Assembly (NCBI RefSeq): GCF_000425505.1
Contig: NZ_AUDO01000004.1
Span: 186,001-250,000, forward strand
DNA: 64,000 nucleotides
Direction: 5' to 3'
From: Flavobacterium frigidarium DSM 17623
GTDB taxonomy: Bacteria > Bacteroidota > Bacteroidia > Flavobacteriales > Flavobacteriaceae
Every line of letters begins with the position of its first letter. The first letter of the stretch is position 1. Below the pieces are notes generated by a model, which was not told the origin of the DNA, did no database searches, and saw only the letters and a list, made by a program, of their open reading frames with translations. Below are positions 8,370 to 16,911 of the stretch, piece after piece. A program made the translations under genes and the position numbers.

Positions 8370-9515
8370 ATGAGAACTACCCTTATAAAAAGTCTTTTAT
8401 TGGCTGTATTAATTAGCAGTTGTAATAACAAAGCAGAAATTCCAGTCGCTGCTGCGCCTTCCCTACCCGTTCTAACTTTAAAAAGTGAATCAACAGCAAC
8501 ATCTGTAGCCTATCCAGCCGCAATTCAAGGTACTGTAGACGTTGAAGTGCGATCACAAGTCAACGGAAATCTTGATCAAGTTCTTGTAGATGAAGGAGCT
8601 TATGTACGTAAAGGTCAAGCCTTATTTAAAATCAATGATAGACCGTATAGAGAACAGTTAAACAATGCTTTGGCTAATCTCCATGCTGCCGAAGCCGCTT
8701 TAATCAATTCTGATATTGAAGTAGACAAGCTAAATCCTCTAGTTAAAAACAAGGTGGTTTCTGATTATCAGTTAAAAACAGCCAAAGCCATGCAAAAAGT
8801 TGCGATGGCTAATATTGAGCAAAATAAAGCAATGGTTGCCTCTGCTCGTATAAATCTTGGTTACACTACCATTACCGCTCCCGTAAGCGGATATATTGGG
8901 AGATTATACAAAAAGCAGGGAAGTCTAATTTCTTCTTCAGATGTTGAAGCCTTAACCACACTTTCTGATGTACATGAGGTATATGGTTATTTCTCTTTAA
9001 GTGAAAGCGATTTCATCAATTTCAAAAAAACTTACGCTGGAAATACCTTATCTGAAAAACTAAAAAATCTAGCTGCAGTAGAACTTGTTCTTGCAGACAA
9101 CAGTATTTATGAGAAAAAAGGAGTGGTCGATATGATTGATGGGCAATTCGACAAAAACACTGCAGCAATAACCGTTAGAGCTACTTTTCCAAATGCAAAC
9201 GGGATTTTACGTTCAGGAAACACGGGTAAAGTAAGATTGCAAATCCAGCATGATGATGCAATTTTGATTCCGCAATCTGCAACAATTGAAATGCAGGATA
9301 AAGTATTTGCTTTTACTGTGAATGCTAAAAATGAAGTGACTAAAACGCCTGTAACTATTTCAGGCAAAAGTGGTGCTAATTATTTAATTAGTGAAGGTTT
9401 GAAAGCAGGAGATAAGATTGTGTTAAGCGGAATTGACAAATTGCAAGAAGGTCAATTAATTCAACCCGTTACAACACCAGCAAAAGAAGTTGCACAAATA
9501 GATTCTAAAAAATAA
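8370..9515 (+). CDS. RND efflux periplasmic adaptor (membrane fusion protein)
   Basis: A 381-residue lipoprotein: a short hydrophobic leader ends in a lipobox (LISSC, Cys18). It then shows the AcrA/MexA order of a split biotinyl-lipoyl domain (VEVRSQVNGNLDQVLVDEGAYV and YTTITAPVSGYIGRL), an alpha-hairpin (about 100-155) and beta-barrel and membrane-proximal parts. It bridges the inner-membrane pump and the outer-membrane channel. The gene is first in a four-gene operon, 11 bp before the pump gene. Length is normal for the family (370-400). Confidence 0.93.
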   Translation: MRTTLIKSLLLAVLISSCNNKAEIPVAAAPSLPVLTLKSESTATSVAYPAAIQGTVDVEVRSQVNGNLDQVLVDEGAYVRKGQALFKINDRPYREQLNNALANLHAAEAALINSDIEVDKLNPLVKNKVVSDYQLKTAKAMQKVAMANIEQNKAMVASARINLGYTTITAPVSGYIGRLYKKQGSLISSSDVEALTTLSDVHEVYGYFSLSESDFINFKKTYAGNTLSEKLKNLAAVELVLADNSIYEKKGVVDMIDGQFDKNTAAITVRATFPNANGILRSGNTGKVRLQIQHDDAILIPQSATIEMQDKVFAFTVNAKNEVTKTPVTISGKSGANYLISEGLKAGDKIVLSGIDKLQEGQLIQPVTTPAKEVAQIDSKK

Positions 9516-9526
9516 TTGCCAGAGAA

Positions 9527-12500
9527 ATGTTCAAAATATTTATACAAAGACCAGTACTAGCCACTGTAATCTCTATTTTATTAGTGATTCTTGGAGTACT
9601 AGGATTATCAAAATTGCCATTGCAGCAATTCCCTGATATTGCACCACCATCTGTACTTGTTACAGCGGTTTACCCTGGGGCAAATGCCGAAACTGTTCTT
9701 AGATCAGTAGCGCCCTCATTAGAAGAGTCGATTAATGGTGTTGAAAACATGACATACATGAGTTCGACAGCAAGTAATGACGGAACGCTTGCTATTACTG
9801 TATTCTTTAAATTAGGAACAGACGCTGACCAAGCTGCAGTAAACGTTCAAAATAGAGTTGCTCAAGCAACCAGTCAATTGCCAAGTGAAGTTGTACAACA
9901 AGGAGTTATCACAGCTAAGCAACAAAATAGTTTTGTTATGGCGATTGGTCTATACACTGAAGACGAATCGAAGTACGATCAAACATTTGTTTCTAATTAT
10001 GCGCAAATAAACATTATCCCAGAAATCAAGCGTATTCCCGGAGTAGGTTCTGCTAATATTTTTGGTGGTGTAAAAGATTATTCCATGCGTGTATGGCTTA
10101 ATCCCTCTCAAATGGCTTCGCATAATGTAACGCCTGCTGAAGTAATGGCTGCCATTAAAGACAAAAGTTTGGAGGCTGCACCAGGTAAATTTGGAGAAAG
10201 AAGTACAGAGGTTTTCGAATACGTAATTAAATACAAAGGAAAACTAACAAAGCCTGTAGATTATCAAAATATCGCCGTTAGAGCAAATGGAGATGGATCA
10301 ATTTTGCGTTTGAAAGATGTGGCTAGAGTCGAACTTGGCGCTTATTCGTATACTAGTTTAACGCGTCTAAATGGTAAAAAAGGAGCAGTAATTGGAGTAA
10401 TTCAATTAGCTGGATCAAACTCTAACGAAATCCAAATTGCGATTAACGAGCTAATGGAAAAAGCGTCAAAAGATTTTCCTGCAGGAATTAAACACAATAT
10501 TTTTTACAGTACAAAAGTGGCTTTAGATCAATCTATTGAGCAAGTAAAGCATACGTTAATTGAAGCATTTATTCTAGTCTTTATTGTTGTTTTTCTATTT
10601 CTACAAGATTTTAGATCTACACTGATTCCCGCGATAGCAGTACCAGTAGCAATATTAGGAACTTTCTTTTTTATGCAGTTGTTTGGGTTCTCAATAAACT
10701 TGCTGACGCTTTTTGCCTTGATTTTAGCAATTGGTATTGTCGTCGATGATGCAATTGTTGTCGTTGAAGCGGTGCACGCCAAAATGGAACACAAAAAACT
10801 GTCTCCAAAAGCTGCCACTCATGAGGCGATGCACGAAATTACAGGTGCTATTATTTCGATTACATTGGTTATGGCTGCGGTATTTTTACCAGTGGGTTTC
10901 ATGGAAGGTTCCACCGGAGTATTCTACCGTCAATTTGCCTTTACTATGGCAATTGCAATTGTAATTTCTGCTGTAAATGCATTGACTTTAAGTCCGGCGC
11001 TAGCTGCTCTATTTTTAAAAGACAACCACAATCATGATGAGAATCACGAGGTAGTTAAGAAAGCGAGTTTCAAAGAAAAATTCTTTACTGGATTCAATAC
11101 TAGTTTCAACAAATTAACTGATCGTTATGTAGGGAGTTTGCGCTTTTTAATTCGAAATAAATGGGTTAGTTTAAGCGGGTTGGCATTAATTACTTTTGCT
11201 ACAGTGGTAATGGTCAAGACTACACCTGCTGGATTTATCCCTACAGAAGATCAGGGTTTTATTGCAATTGCTGTGAACACACCATCAGGAACATCGCTAC
11301 ACGGTACCCAACAAATCATGGGTGATGCCGAAAGTACTTTGAGAGGAATTGAGAGTTCGCGATTTGTAACGGCTATATCTGGTTTTAACTTGTTGACGAA
11401 CTCAACCAGTCCATCATCGGCAATTATCTTTTTATTGTTAAAACCAAATGAAGAGCGTGGTCAAACCAAAGACATTGATGCAATCATGAATGAAGTTCGC
11501 GGTAAGTTGGGTGCTATTTCAGGTGGAAGTTTCTTTGTATTTAGTTTCCCTACCGTTCCAGGGTTTAGTAATGTAGAAGCATTAGATATTGTTTTACAAG
11601 ATAAAACGGGAGGCAAACTAGATAAATTTAGTGGAATCTCTCAAAACTTCATCGGGGAGTTAATGAAGCGTCCTGAAATTGCAGTTGCTTTTACTAGTTT
11701 TAAAGCTGATTACCCGCAATTACAATTAGACATTGATGATGAAAAAGCAGATCAACTTGGTGTTAAAGTAAGTGATATTTTGAGTACCATGCAAGCTTAT
11801 TTTGGTAGTGCTCAAGCCTCAGATTTTAATCGTTTTGGTAAATATTACCGTGTAGTTGTTCAAGCAGATGTTGATGACAGAGCAGATCCTTCGGCAATTG
11901 ACCGAGTATTTGTAAAAAATAAAAACGGTGACATGGTTCCAATAAATTCTCTAGTTAAATTGACTAGAATCTACGGATCAGAAACTGCTTCACGATACAA
12001 TTTGTTTAATTCGATTTCGATTAATGCCATTCCAAATGCCGGATTTAGTACCGGTGATGCAATTCAGGCAATCGAAGAAGTTTCAGCAAAACAATTGCCT
12101 ACGGGATACAAACATGAATTTTCTGGTCAAACTCGTGAGGAGATTTCATCAGGAGGACAGTCGGCAACAATTTTCTTACTGTGTTTGATTTTCATTTATT
12201 TCTTGCTAGCAGCTCAGTATGAGAGTTACATCCTACCATTAGCGGTAATCTTATCAATCCCAGTGGGAATATTTGGAGTATTTGCTGCGATTGGTCTTAC
12301 AGGAATCGAAAACAACATTTATGTTCAAGTCGCACTAATCATGCTTATTGGATTGTTAGCCAAAAATGCGATTTTGATTGTAGAGTTTGCCTTGCAACGT
12401 AGAAAAGCAGGACAGCCACTAGTTGCAGCAACAATCGAGGCGGCGCAACTTCGTCTACGACCTATTATCATGACATCACTAGCATTTGTAGTAGGTTTAA

Positions 12501-12685
12501 TCCCAATGATGGGAGCTACAGGTCCGTCAGCACAAGGGAATCATTCGATCAGTATAGGTGCTGCAGGAGGAATGATTTCAGGAGTAATTTTAGGGGTTTT
12601 AATAATTCCAGTTTTATTTATTGTATTTCAAAATTTACAAGAGAGATTCACTGGGGACCCAAGTATAACAAATAATAACGAATAA
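9527..12685 (+). CDS. RND multidrug efflux transporter, HAE1 family
   Basis: A 1052-residue AcrB/MexB-type proton antiporter. It starts with the typical MFKIFIQRPVLATVISI first membrane helix. Two large periplasmic loops follow, with the transmembrane core containing the proton-relay pair in VVDDAIVVVE (helix 4) and the lysine-bearing LLAKNAILIVEF (helix 10). Trimer and porter-domain motifs such as YPGANAETV and GFIPTEDQGF are present. Length is typical (1030-1060). It exports lipophilic compounds and acts with the adaptor and channel of this operon. The C-terminal tail is short. Substrates cannot be told from sequence. Confidence 0.95.
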   Translation: MFKIFIQRPVLATVISILLVILGVLGLSKLPLQQFPDIAPPSVLVTAVYPGANAETVLRSVAPSLEESINGVENMTYMSSTASNDGTLAITVFFKLGTDADQAAVNVQNRVAQATSQLPSEVVQQGVITAKQQNSFVMAIGLYTEDESKYDQTFVSNYAQINIIPEIKRIPGVGSANIFGGVKDYSMRVWLNPSQMASHNVTPAEVMAAIKDKSLEAAPGKFGERSTEVFEYVIKYKGKLTKPVDYQNIAVRANGDGSILRLKDVARVELGAYSYTSLTRLNGKKGAVIGVIQLAGSNSNEIQIAINELMEKASKDFPAGIKHNIFYSTKVALDQSIEQVKHTLIEAFILVFIVVFLFLQDFRSTLIPAIAVPVAILGTFFFMQLFGFSINLLTLFALILAIGIVVDDAIVVVEAVHAKMEHKKLSPKAATHEAMHEITGAIISITLVMAAVFLPVGFMEGSTGVFYRQFAFTMAIAIVISAVNALTLSPALAALFLKDNHNHDENHEVVKKASFKEKFFTGFNTSFNKLTDRYVGSLRFLIRNKWVSLSGLALITFATVVMVKTTPAGFIPTEDQGFIAIAVNTPSGTSLHGTQQIMGDAESTLRGIESSRFVTAISGFNLLTNSTSPSSAIIFLLLKPNEERGQTKDIDAIMNEVRGKLGAISGGSFFVFSFPTVPGFSNVEALDIVLQDKTGGKLDKFSGISQNFIGELMKRPEIAVAFTSFKADYPQLQLDIDDEKADQLGVKVSDILSTMQAYFGSAQASDFNRFGKYYRVVVQADVDDRADPSAIDRVFVKNKNGDMVPINSLVKLTRIYGSETASRYNLFNSISINAIPNAGFSTGDAIQAIEEVSAKQLPTGYKHEFSGQTREEISSGGQSATIFLLCLIFIYFLLAAQYESYILPLAVILSIPVGIFGVFAAIGLTGIENNIYVQVALIMLIGLLAKNAILIVEFALQRRKAGQPLVAATIEAAQLRLRPIIMTSLAFVVGLIPMMGATGPSAQGNHSISIGAAGGMISGVILGVLIIPVLFIVFQNLQERFTGDPSITNNNE

Positions 12686-12688
12686 CAA

Positions 12689-12802
12689 ATGAACCATTAT
12701 ATCACATCAATTATTGTCGCCGTAGTATTTGCAATGGCATACATATCACACAAAATTTCGAAAGAGTTAGAAGAAAAAGAAGAATCTTGTCCAGACTGTT
12801 AA
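12689..12802 (+). CDS. Small membrane peptide in the RND operon (37 aa)
   Basis: A short reading frame that begins 3 bp after the pump stop codon and ends 11 bp before the channel ATG. It thus fills the gap between two co-transcribed genes. The product has one hydrophobic segment (residues 4-20, ITSIIVAVVFAMAYIS), then a charged KISKELEEKEE stretch, and ends in SCPDC. This topology resembles a single-span accessory peptide such as AcrZ of E. coli, but there is no visible sequence kinship. The C-terminal CxxC pair could bind metal or form a disulfide. No family is recognised. Position and composition favour a real gene. Confidence 0.55.
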   Translation: MNHYITSIIVAVVFAMAYISHKISKELEEKEESCPDC

Positions 12803-12813
12803 TTAGAATTCAA

Positions 12814-14232
12814 ATGAAAACAAATCAATTAAAAATAGTACTAGCTGTCTTATCAGTTAGTACTATTATATCCTGCAACGTAAGTAAAGATACCGTCTTG
12901 CCTACAAATGCACTTCCCGTAAGTTATAGAGGAACAGATGTGACTACAGATAGTTCCAGCATTGCAGACATTAGCTGGAAAAACTTCTATACAGATGATG
13001 CTTTGCAAACGCTTATCGATAGTGCAATTACTCGAAATAATGACTTACAAATAGCCATTAAAAACATCGAAATCGCTCAGAAAAAATACACGCAATCAAA
13101 ATGGAATAATGTGCCTCGCTTGGATTTGGCCATTTCTGCAAGTACAACAAATCCTTCTGATAATAGTTTTACAGGTAAAAATTTAGGGCAAGCTTTAGGG
13201 CAACAACATTTAGATGACTATTCTACATCATTATCTCTCTCTTGGGAAGCAGATATTTGGGGTAAAATAAAAAATCAAAATAAAGAGGCCTTTGTGAGTT
13301 ATTTGCAATCAGCAGAAGTTAGCAAAGCGGTAAAAACTACTCTTGTCGCAGACGTATCTAAAGGGTATTATAATTTACTGATGTTAGATTCTCAGTTGGC
13401 TATAGCCAAAAAAAATGTACAGCTTAACGACAGCACTACGACAATTATAAAATTACAGTATAACTCAGGATTAGTAAGCTCGCTAGCAATTCAACAGTCA
13501 GAAGCATTGCAATTGAACGCCCAACAACTAGTTCCTAAATTAGAGCAAAATATTGCCATCCAAGAAAATGCGTTGAGTGTATTAACGGGGGATTTTCCTA
13601 ATTCGAAAGTTCGAACTGCTTTAATAAATAACATCCAGATCAAAGATAGCTTGGCGGTTGGTATTCCGTCGTCATTAGTACGACGACGTCCTGATGTTCA
13701 TAGCGCAGAGTTAGCGCTACAAATCGCCAACGGCAGAGTAGGTGTTAGTAAAGCTAATTTGTATCCTACTTTAAAAATTACTGCTCAAGGAGGTTTGAAC
13801 TCTTTCGAATCTTCAAATTGGTTCAATATGCCAGCTTCATTATTCGGGACTGCACTTGGAGGGCTTACACAACCACTGTTGAACAATAAAAAATTGAGAA
13901 CAAATTATAATATCGCTATTATTGAACGTGATAAAGCAGTGATCCAATTTAGACAAGCGGTCTTGATAGCGGTTAGCGAGGTCGCCGATGCATTAGTCAA
14001 ACTAGATAAATTGCAAGAGCAGATAGACTTTCTACAACAACGAGTAACAATTTTAAATAAAGCAACTTTTAACGCCAACCTCTTATTTAAAAATGGTATG
14101 GCTGATTACTTAGAGGTGCTAACAGCTCAGGCGAACGTTTTACAAGCGGAGCTTGAACTTGCAAACTTGAAGAGAGAACAACTTAGCAACAATACTGAAC
14201 TGTACAAAGCCTTAGGTGGTGGATGGCAATAA
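12814..14232 (+). CDS. Outer membrane efflux channel lipoprotein (TolC/OprM/NodT family)
   Basis: A 472-residue protein from the ATG at 12814. A TTG 27 bp upstream overlaps the small peptide gene and adds nothing plausible. A lipobox (STIISC) follows the leader. The two OEP repeats are clear, with the family motifs LSLSWEADIWGKI, IPSSLVRRRPDVHSAE and a second-repeat block FKNGMADYLEVLTAQ. It forms the trimeric outer-membrane and periplasmic duct for the RND pump. It is last in the operon and is followed by a strong terminator. Confidence 0.93.
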   Translation: MKTNQLKIVLAVLSVSTIISCNVSKDTVLPTNALPVSYRGTDVTTDSSSIADISWKNFYTDDALQTLIDSAITRNNDLQIAIKNIEIAQKKYTQSKWNNVPRLDLAISASTTNPSDNSFTGKNLGQALGQQHLDDYSTSLSLSWEADIWGKIKNQNKEAFVSYLQSAEVSKAVKTTLVADVSKGYYNLLMLDSQLAIAKKNVQLNDSTTTIIKLQYNSGLVSSLAIQQSEALQLNAQQLVPKLEQNIAIQENALSVLTGDFPNSKVRTALINNIQIKDSLAVGIPSSLVRRRPDVHSAELALQIANGRVGVSKANLYPTLKITAQGGLNSFESSNWFNMPASLFGTALGGLTQPLLNNKKLRTNYNIAIIERDKAVIQFRQAVLIAVSEVADALVKLDKLQEQIDFLQQRVTILNKATFNANLLFKNGMADYLEVLTAQANVLQAELELANLKREQLSNNTELYKALGGGWQ

Positions 14233-14248
14233 AAAAAGTTCAAAACAA

Positions 14249-14288
14249 AAAAGCCAGTATGTTAAACAATAACATACTGGCTTTTTTT
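14249..14288 (+). terminator. Intrinsic terminator of the RND operon
   Basis: A perfect 13-bp stem AAGCCAGTATGTT / AACATACTGGCTT (14251-14263 with 14271-14283) has a 7-nt loop and then T5. Confidence 0.9.
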
Positions 14289-14336
14289 ATGTCTAATACT
14301 AATATTATTATCGAAATTTACACCGCAAATCTTTAT

Positions 14337-14945
14337 TTAAACTTGAGTCACCACATAGTGAATTGGTTTAAAAGTACCACCATTACTATCTTCAGCAGAA
14401 CACGCGGTTAAGCAAACTATTAAATCCATCTCTGCTTTAAATTTAACATGATCACCAGCAATAGATGTGGGTGGTAGAACACTAATTTTACCTTTTTCAT
14501 CAAACTGTACGTTCATAAAAATGTTGAATGCTGTAGGTATATCATCTAATTCAATATCAAATTCACTCAAATTTACCTTTAAATTATTCAAGCAACTTGG
14601 ATGTTCCTCATGATTATTATACATAATCTGAAAGGTCTCAGGACTGCAAGGCGCTAATAAAAAATCATTTCGACCATTTGTGTCTTCGACGATTTCCATC
14701 ATTTTATGGGAGCGATTACTCCATAAAAAATTTCCTTCAGTGATTAAGATACTTTCTTCAAAATCTAAGGTTTTTCCAGAGGATAATTTTTCTTTTTTAT
14801 CTTCAAGATTGAATAAAACCATATCGCTAACCTGACTTCCTAGGGGATCTACCACCGTTAAAAATTCTCCTTTTTTTAAGATAAAAGCAGCTCCGGTTTG
14901 TGGTGGAATAAGATTGTATTCATTTAATTCTATTTCTGTGCTCAT
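14337..14945 (-). CDS. DUF1989 (urea carboxylase-associated / carboxyguanidine deiminase-like) protein
   Basis: A 202-residue soluble protein of the DUF1989 family. Diagnostic blocks are FLTVVDPLGSQVSDMV, LLAPCSPETF, HPSCLNNL and the end NGGTFKPIHYVV. Family members CgdA/CgdB act together as a carboxyguanidine deiminase in guanidine use, and others are called urea carboxylase-associated. The conserved Cys and His residues (PCS, HPSC) are kept here, so it is likely an active metal-dependent hydrolase on a guanidino- or urea-like compound. Only one DUF1989 gene is present and no urea carboxylase gene is nearby. Its start codon lies 2 bp after the stop of the upstream N-hydroxylase gene, so the two are translationally coupled. 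Confidence 0.85.
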   Translation of the reverse strand: MSTEIELNEYNLIPPQTGAAFILKKGEFLTVVDPLGSQVSDMVLFNLEDKKEKLSSGKTLDFEESILITEGNFLWSNRSHKMMEIVEDTNGRNDFLLAPCSPETFQIMYNNHEEHPSCLNNLKVNLSEFDIELDDIPTAFNIFMNVQFDEKGKISVLPPTSIAGDHVKFKAEMDLIVCLTACSAEDSNGGTFKPIHYVVTQV

Positions 14946-14947
14946 CG

Positions 14948-15625
14948 TTAATTATTTTTATTGTGAAACGGACATTTCCATGTTGGCTCTACTTCCCTAC
15001 CACTGTATTGTTTGGTCTCGCTATCCTCAGCAAAATCTTGTAAAACTGGATTGATGCTTCCTTGCAGAGCTTTATCTCTCCATCTAATTCTTTTTTTCAC
15101 AGATTGGTAGGTTCCCATTTCCCGTAATTTTTCAAACTGCCAGTGCAAGTTAAAAACTACTGTACAATAAGGCGCCCTTCTCGCCAATCTAGAACTCTCA
15201 GGATGCATCCCTACAATGTAAAATGCTTTTCCTTTTATACTGAAACTGAAGTTGGAATCATTTGGATCTTTACTTACATTAGGATCCCATACTGAATCGT
15301 CATGATTGTGCAATTTCTGTAAAAAATTCCACAATGCTTTCTCAAATTCAGCTTCTGTATTGAAATTATTTTCTTTAAAACTAATGATTAGAGATTCGAA
15401 TATATTCGATTCAAAGTCATAGCTTTCTAAGTATTCTGCCACATCATTTAATATAGGCTCAATTACCTCATCAGAAGTAATATCATCATAGACTTTTAAA
15501 TGGTATTTATCCATTCTAAAAACCGTATTTGCCATTATACAAGGATGATTTTTATTAATAATAAAATCCTTAAACTCTTTCTCTATTGTCCCCAACTCGA
15601 TAGTATCAACGATTGCTGTATCCAT
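14948..15625 (-). CDS. YqcI/YcgG-family (GntA/DcsA-like) haem-dependent N-hydroxylase
   Basis: A 225-residue soluble protein carrying the family signature blocks: FYIVGMHPESSRLARR, NLHWQFEKLREMGTY, IRWRDKALQGSINP, and QYSGREVEPTWKCPF at the C terminus. Studied relatives hydroxylate guanidino nitrogens with a haem cofactor: GntA in guanitoxin synthesis and DcsA, which makes N-hydroxyarginine for D-cycloserine. It is therefore likely an oxygenase on arginine or another guanidine compound. It is the first gene of a two-gene operon with a DUF1989 protein. The 230 bp upstream hold an inverted-repeat-bounded element that may be in the leader. The substrate here is unknown. Confidence 0.82.
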   Translation of the reverse strand: MDTAIVDTIELGTIEKEFKDFIINKNHPCIMANTVFRMDKYHLKVYDDITSDEVIEPILNDVAEYLESYDFESNIFESLIISFKENNFNTEAEFEKALWNFLQKLHNHDDSVWDPNVSKDPNDSNFSFSIKGKAFYIVGMHPESSRLARRAPYCTVVFNLHWQFEKLREMGTYQSVKKRIRWRDKALQGSINPVLQDFAEDSETKQYSGREVEPTWKCPFHNKNN

Positions 15626-15698
15626 TTCAGTATCTTTTAATAGTAACCTATTTTATATATTTTTCCTTAACTATACTATTTTGAATTATAAATAAAAA

Positions 15699-15856
15699 TT
15701 GACCGATACTAGTATCATCGTTGGGCAACTGATCTTTAAAAATTTAAAGACGTAGGCTCTAATGCATGCACGAACGGATGGAAAGTACATGCGCCGTTAC
15801 AGCTGCTTCAACAACCTGCCTACCCGTGTTCTTCGTTTCCACTAGTATCAGGTCAA
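15699..15856 (-). promoter_or_regulatory. Inverted-repeat-bounded element, candidate structured leader RNA
   Basis: The two ends pair over 15 bp with one bulged base (15699-15713 with 15841-15849 and 15851-15856). Inside are TAGGC/GCCTA (15753-15757 with 15818-15822), extended by ACG/CGT; an 8-bp hairpin (15764-15771 with 15785-15792, one G-U pair on the minus strand); a CTTTAAA/TTTAAAG hairpin (15734-15749); and a possible pseudoknot of AACGG (15773-15777) in the hairpin loop with CCGTT (15794-15798). The interior is much richer in G+C than its surroundings. On the minus strand it would lie in the leader of the N-hydroxylase operon, 73 nt from the start codon. It matches no riboswitch I know. 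A small inverted-repeat mobile element is the main alternative. Confidence 0.45.
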
Positions 15857-16090
15857 TTATTTCAACTCATCAAAAAAGAGATTTCAAATTGATTGGTAGG
15901 TTTAAAAAACGTTACTATCGCAGTCTAAAATCTGTTTCTTTTCTATTTGTTAAAATTATACATTCTATATAGCGTGGCTGTTACAAGATTATGATTAGGT
16001 TTTATATTATTAAAATAAATAAAGAAATATTGAGAATTATGTAACATAAAGCGCCACAAACTATAAATTATGTGATTACATTTTGCATCA
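15857..16090. other. Intergenic remainder, nothing recognised
   Basis: AT-rich sequence between the structured element and the SIMPL-gene terminator. No gene or exact TAnnTTTG box is seen. A 68-codon open frame crosses 15766-15972, but half of it lies inside the paired element and it has no protein-like character. Confidence 0.4.
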
Positions 16091-16135
16091 AAAAAAAATC
16101 TACTTATTCTCTATTTTGAGAATAAGCAGATTTTT
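16091..16135 (-). terminator. Intrinsic terminator of the SIMPL gene
   Basis: A 15-bp stem between 16097-16111 and 16118-16132 contains one pair that is G-U only on the minus strand. It is followed on that strand by a run of T. It lies about 30 nt past the stop at 16164. Confidence 0.85.
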
Positions 16136-16163
16136 AAATTATTATTGATAGTGTTCTTATGTC

Positions 16164-16853
16164 TTATTCCAAGATAAAACTAACACTTACATTTGCTGAA
16201 ATTTCGATTTCACCAGCTGCTAAAGTTTCTCTACTTGAATTGCTGTCACTCATCTCCATCGTTTTCATTCGAGCAAAGACGGGCTGAGGAGAATAGTTTT
16301 GAGAGTTATCAGAAATTGTCATTGCGCGACCTACCTTTTGCCCTAAAACAGCAACGTAATCTAGTGCTTTCATTTGAGCATCTTTCATTGCTAATTTTCT
16401 TGCTTCAGCTTCATGCTTAGCTAAACTTGAAGATTGAAAAACCACATTGTCGATTCTATTGACACCTTCAGATACTAACCCTTCCATTAATTCATCATAT
16501 TGATTTAAGTCTCTCACTATGATTTCGATTGTTTGAGTCGCGTTGTAACTAGTTTTTTTCTTATCATAATCATACTGAGGATTTAAAGCAACACGTTGCG
16601 TTCTATAATCTGCAGTTGCAATATTATTTTTTTTAATCACTTTTAGAACAGCATCAATTTGCTTGTCATTTTCCCTTTTCACATCTTTTGCGTTACTCCC
16701 TTTAGTTTCTACAGTAGCAGTAATTGTTGCTTGATCTGGCACAACTTTAACTTTGGCTTGACCATTGACACTAATTTGTGGAACTTGTTTTATTTCTTGT
16801 CCGTATGACTGAGCCATAAAAACCATTGCTAAAATCATTAATGCTTTTTTCAT
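16164..16853 (-). CDS. Exported SIMPL-domain (DUF541) protein
   Basis: A 229-residue protein with a clean signal peptide (MKKALMILAMVFMAQSYG, cut before Q). The rest is one SIMPL domain: ISVNGQAKVKVVPDQATI near the start, VALNPQYDY in the middle, and the C-terminal GEIEISANVSVSFILE strand. Members such as E. coli YggE and BP26 are periplasmic, form ring oligomers and are linked to oxidative stress, but their biochemistry is unsettled. It lies 58 bp after the rhomboid gene on the same strand, so the two may be co-transcribed. Confidence 0.88.
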   Translation of the reverse strand: MKKALMILAMVFMAQSYGQEIKQVPQISVNGQAKVKVVPDQATITATVETKGSNAKDVKRENDKQIDAVLKVIKKNNIATADYRTQRVALNPQYDYDKKKTSYNATQTIEIIVRDLNQYDELMEGLVSEGVNRIDNVVFQSSSLAKHEAEARKLAMKDAQMKALDYVAVLGQKVGRAMTISDNSQNYSPQPVFARMKTMEMSDSNSSRETLAAGEIEISANVSVSFILE

Positions 16854-16911
16854 AATATGCTATTTTTGTTTGTACTTGTTTTGTTATCCTGTTATTTCAA
16901 AAGCCGTGCCA

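Noticed and set aside
15699..15856. Known riboswitch classes (TPP, cobalamin, SAM, guanidine I-III)
   Set aside because: I compared both strands with the consensus cores I remember. None of the invariant blocks (for example CTGAGA of TPP or paired ACGR loops of guanidine-II in hairpins) is in place.
15766..15972. 68-codon open frame on the plus strand
   Set aside because: Half of it lies inside the paired, inverted-repeat element and the product has no protein-like pattern or ribosome site.
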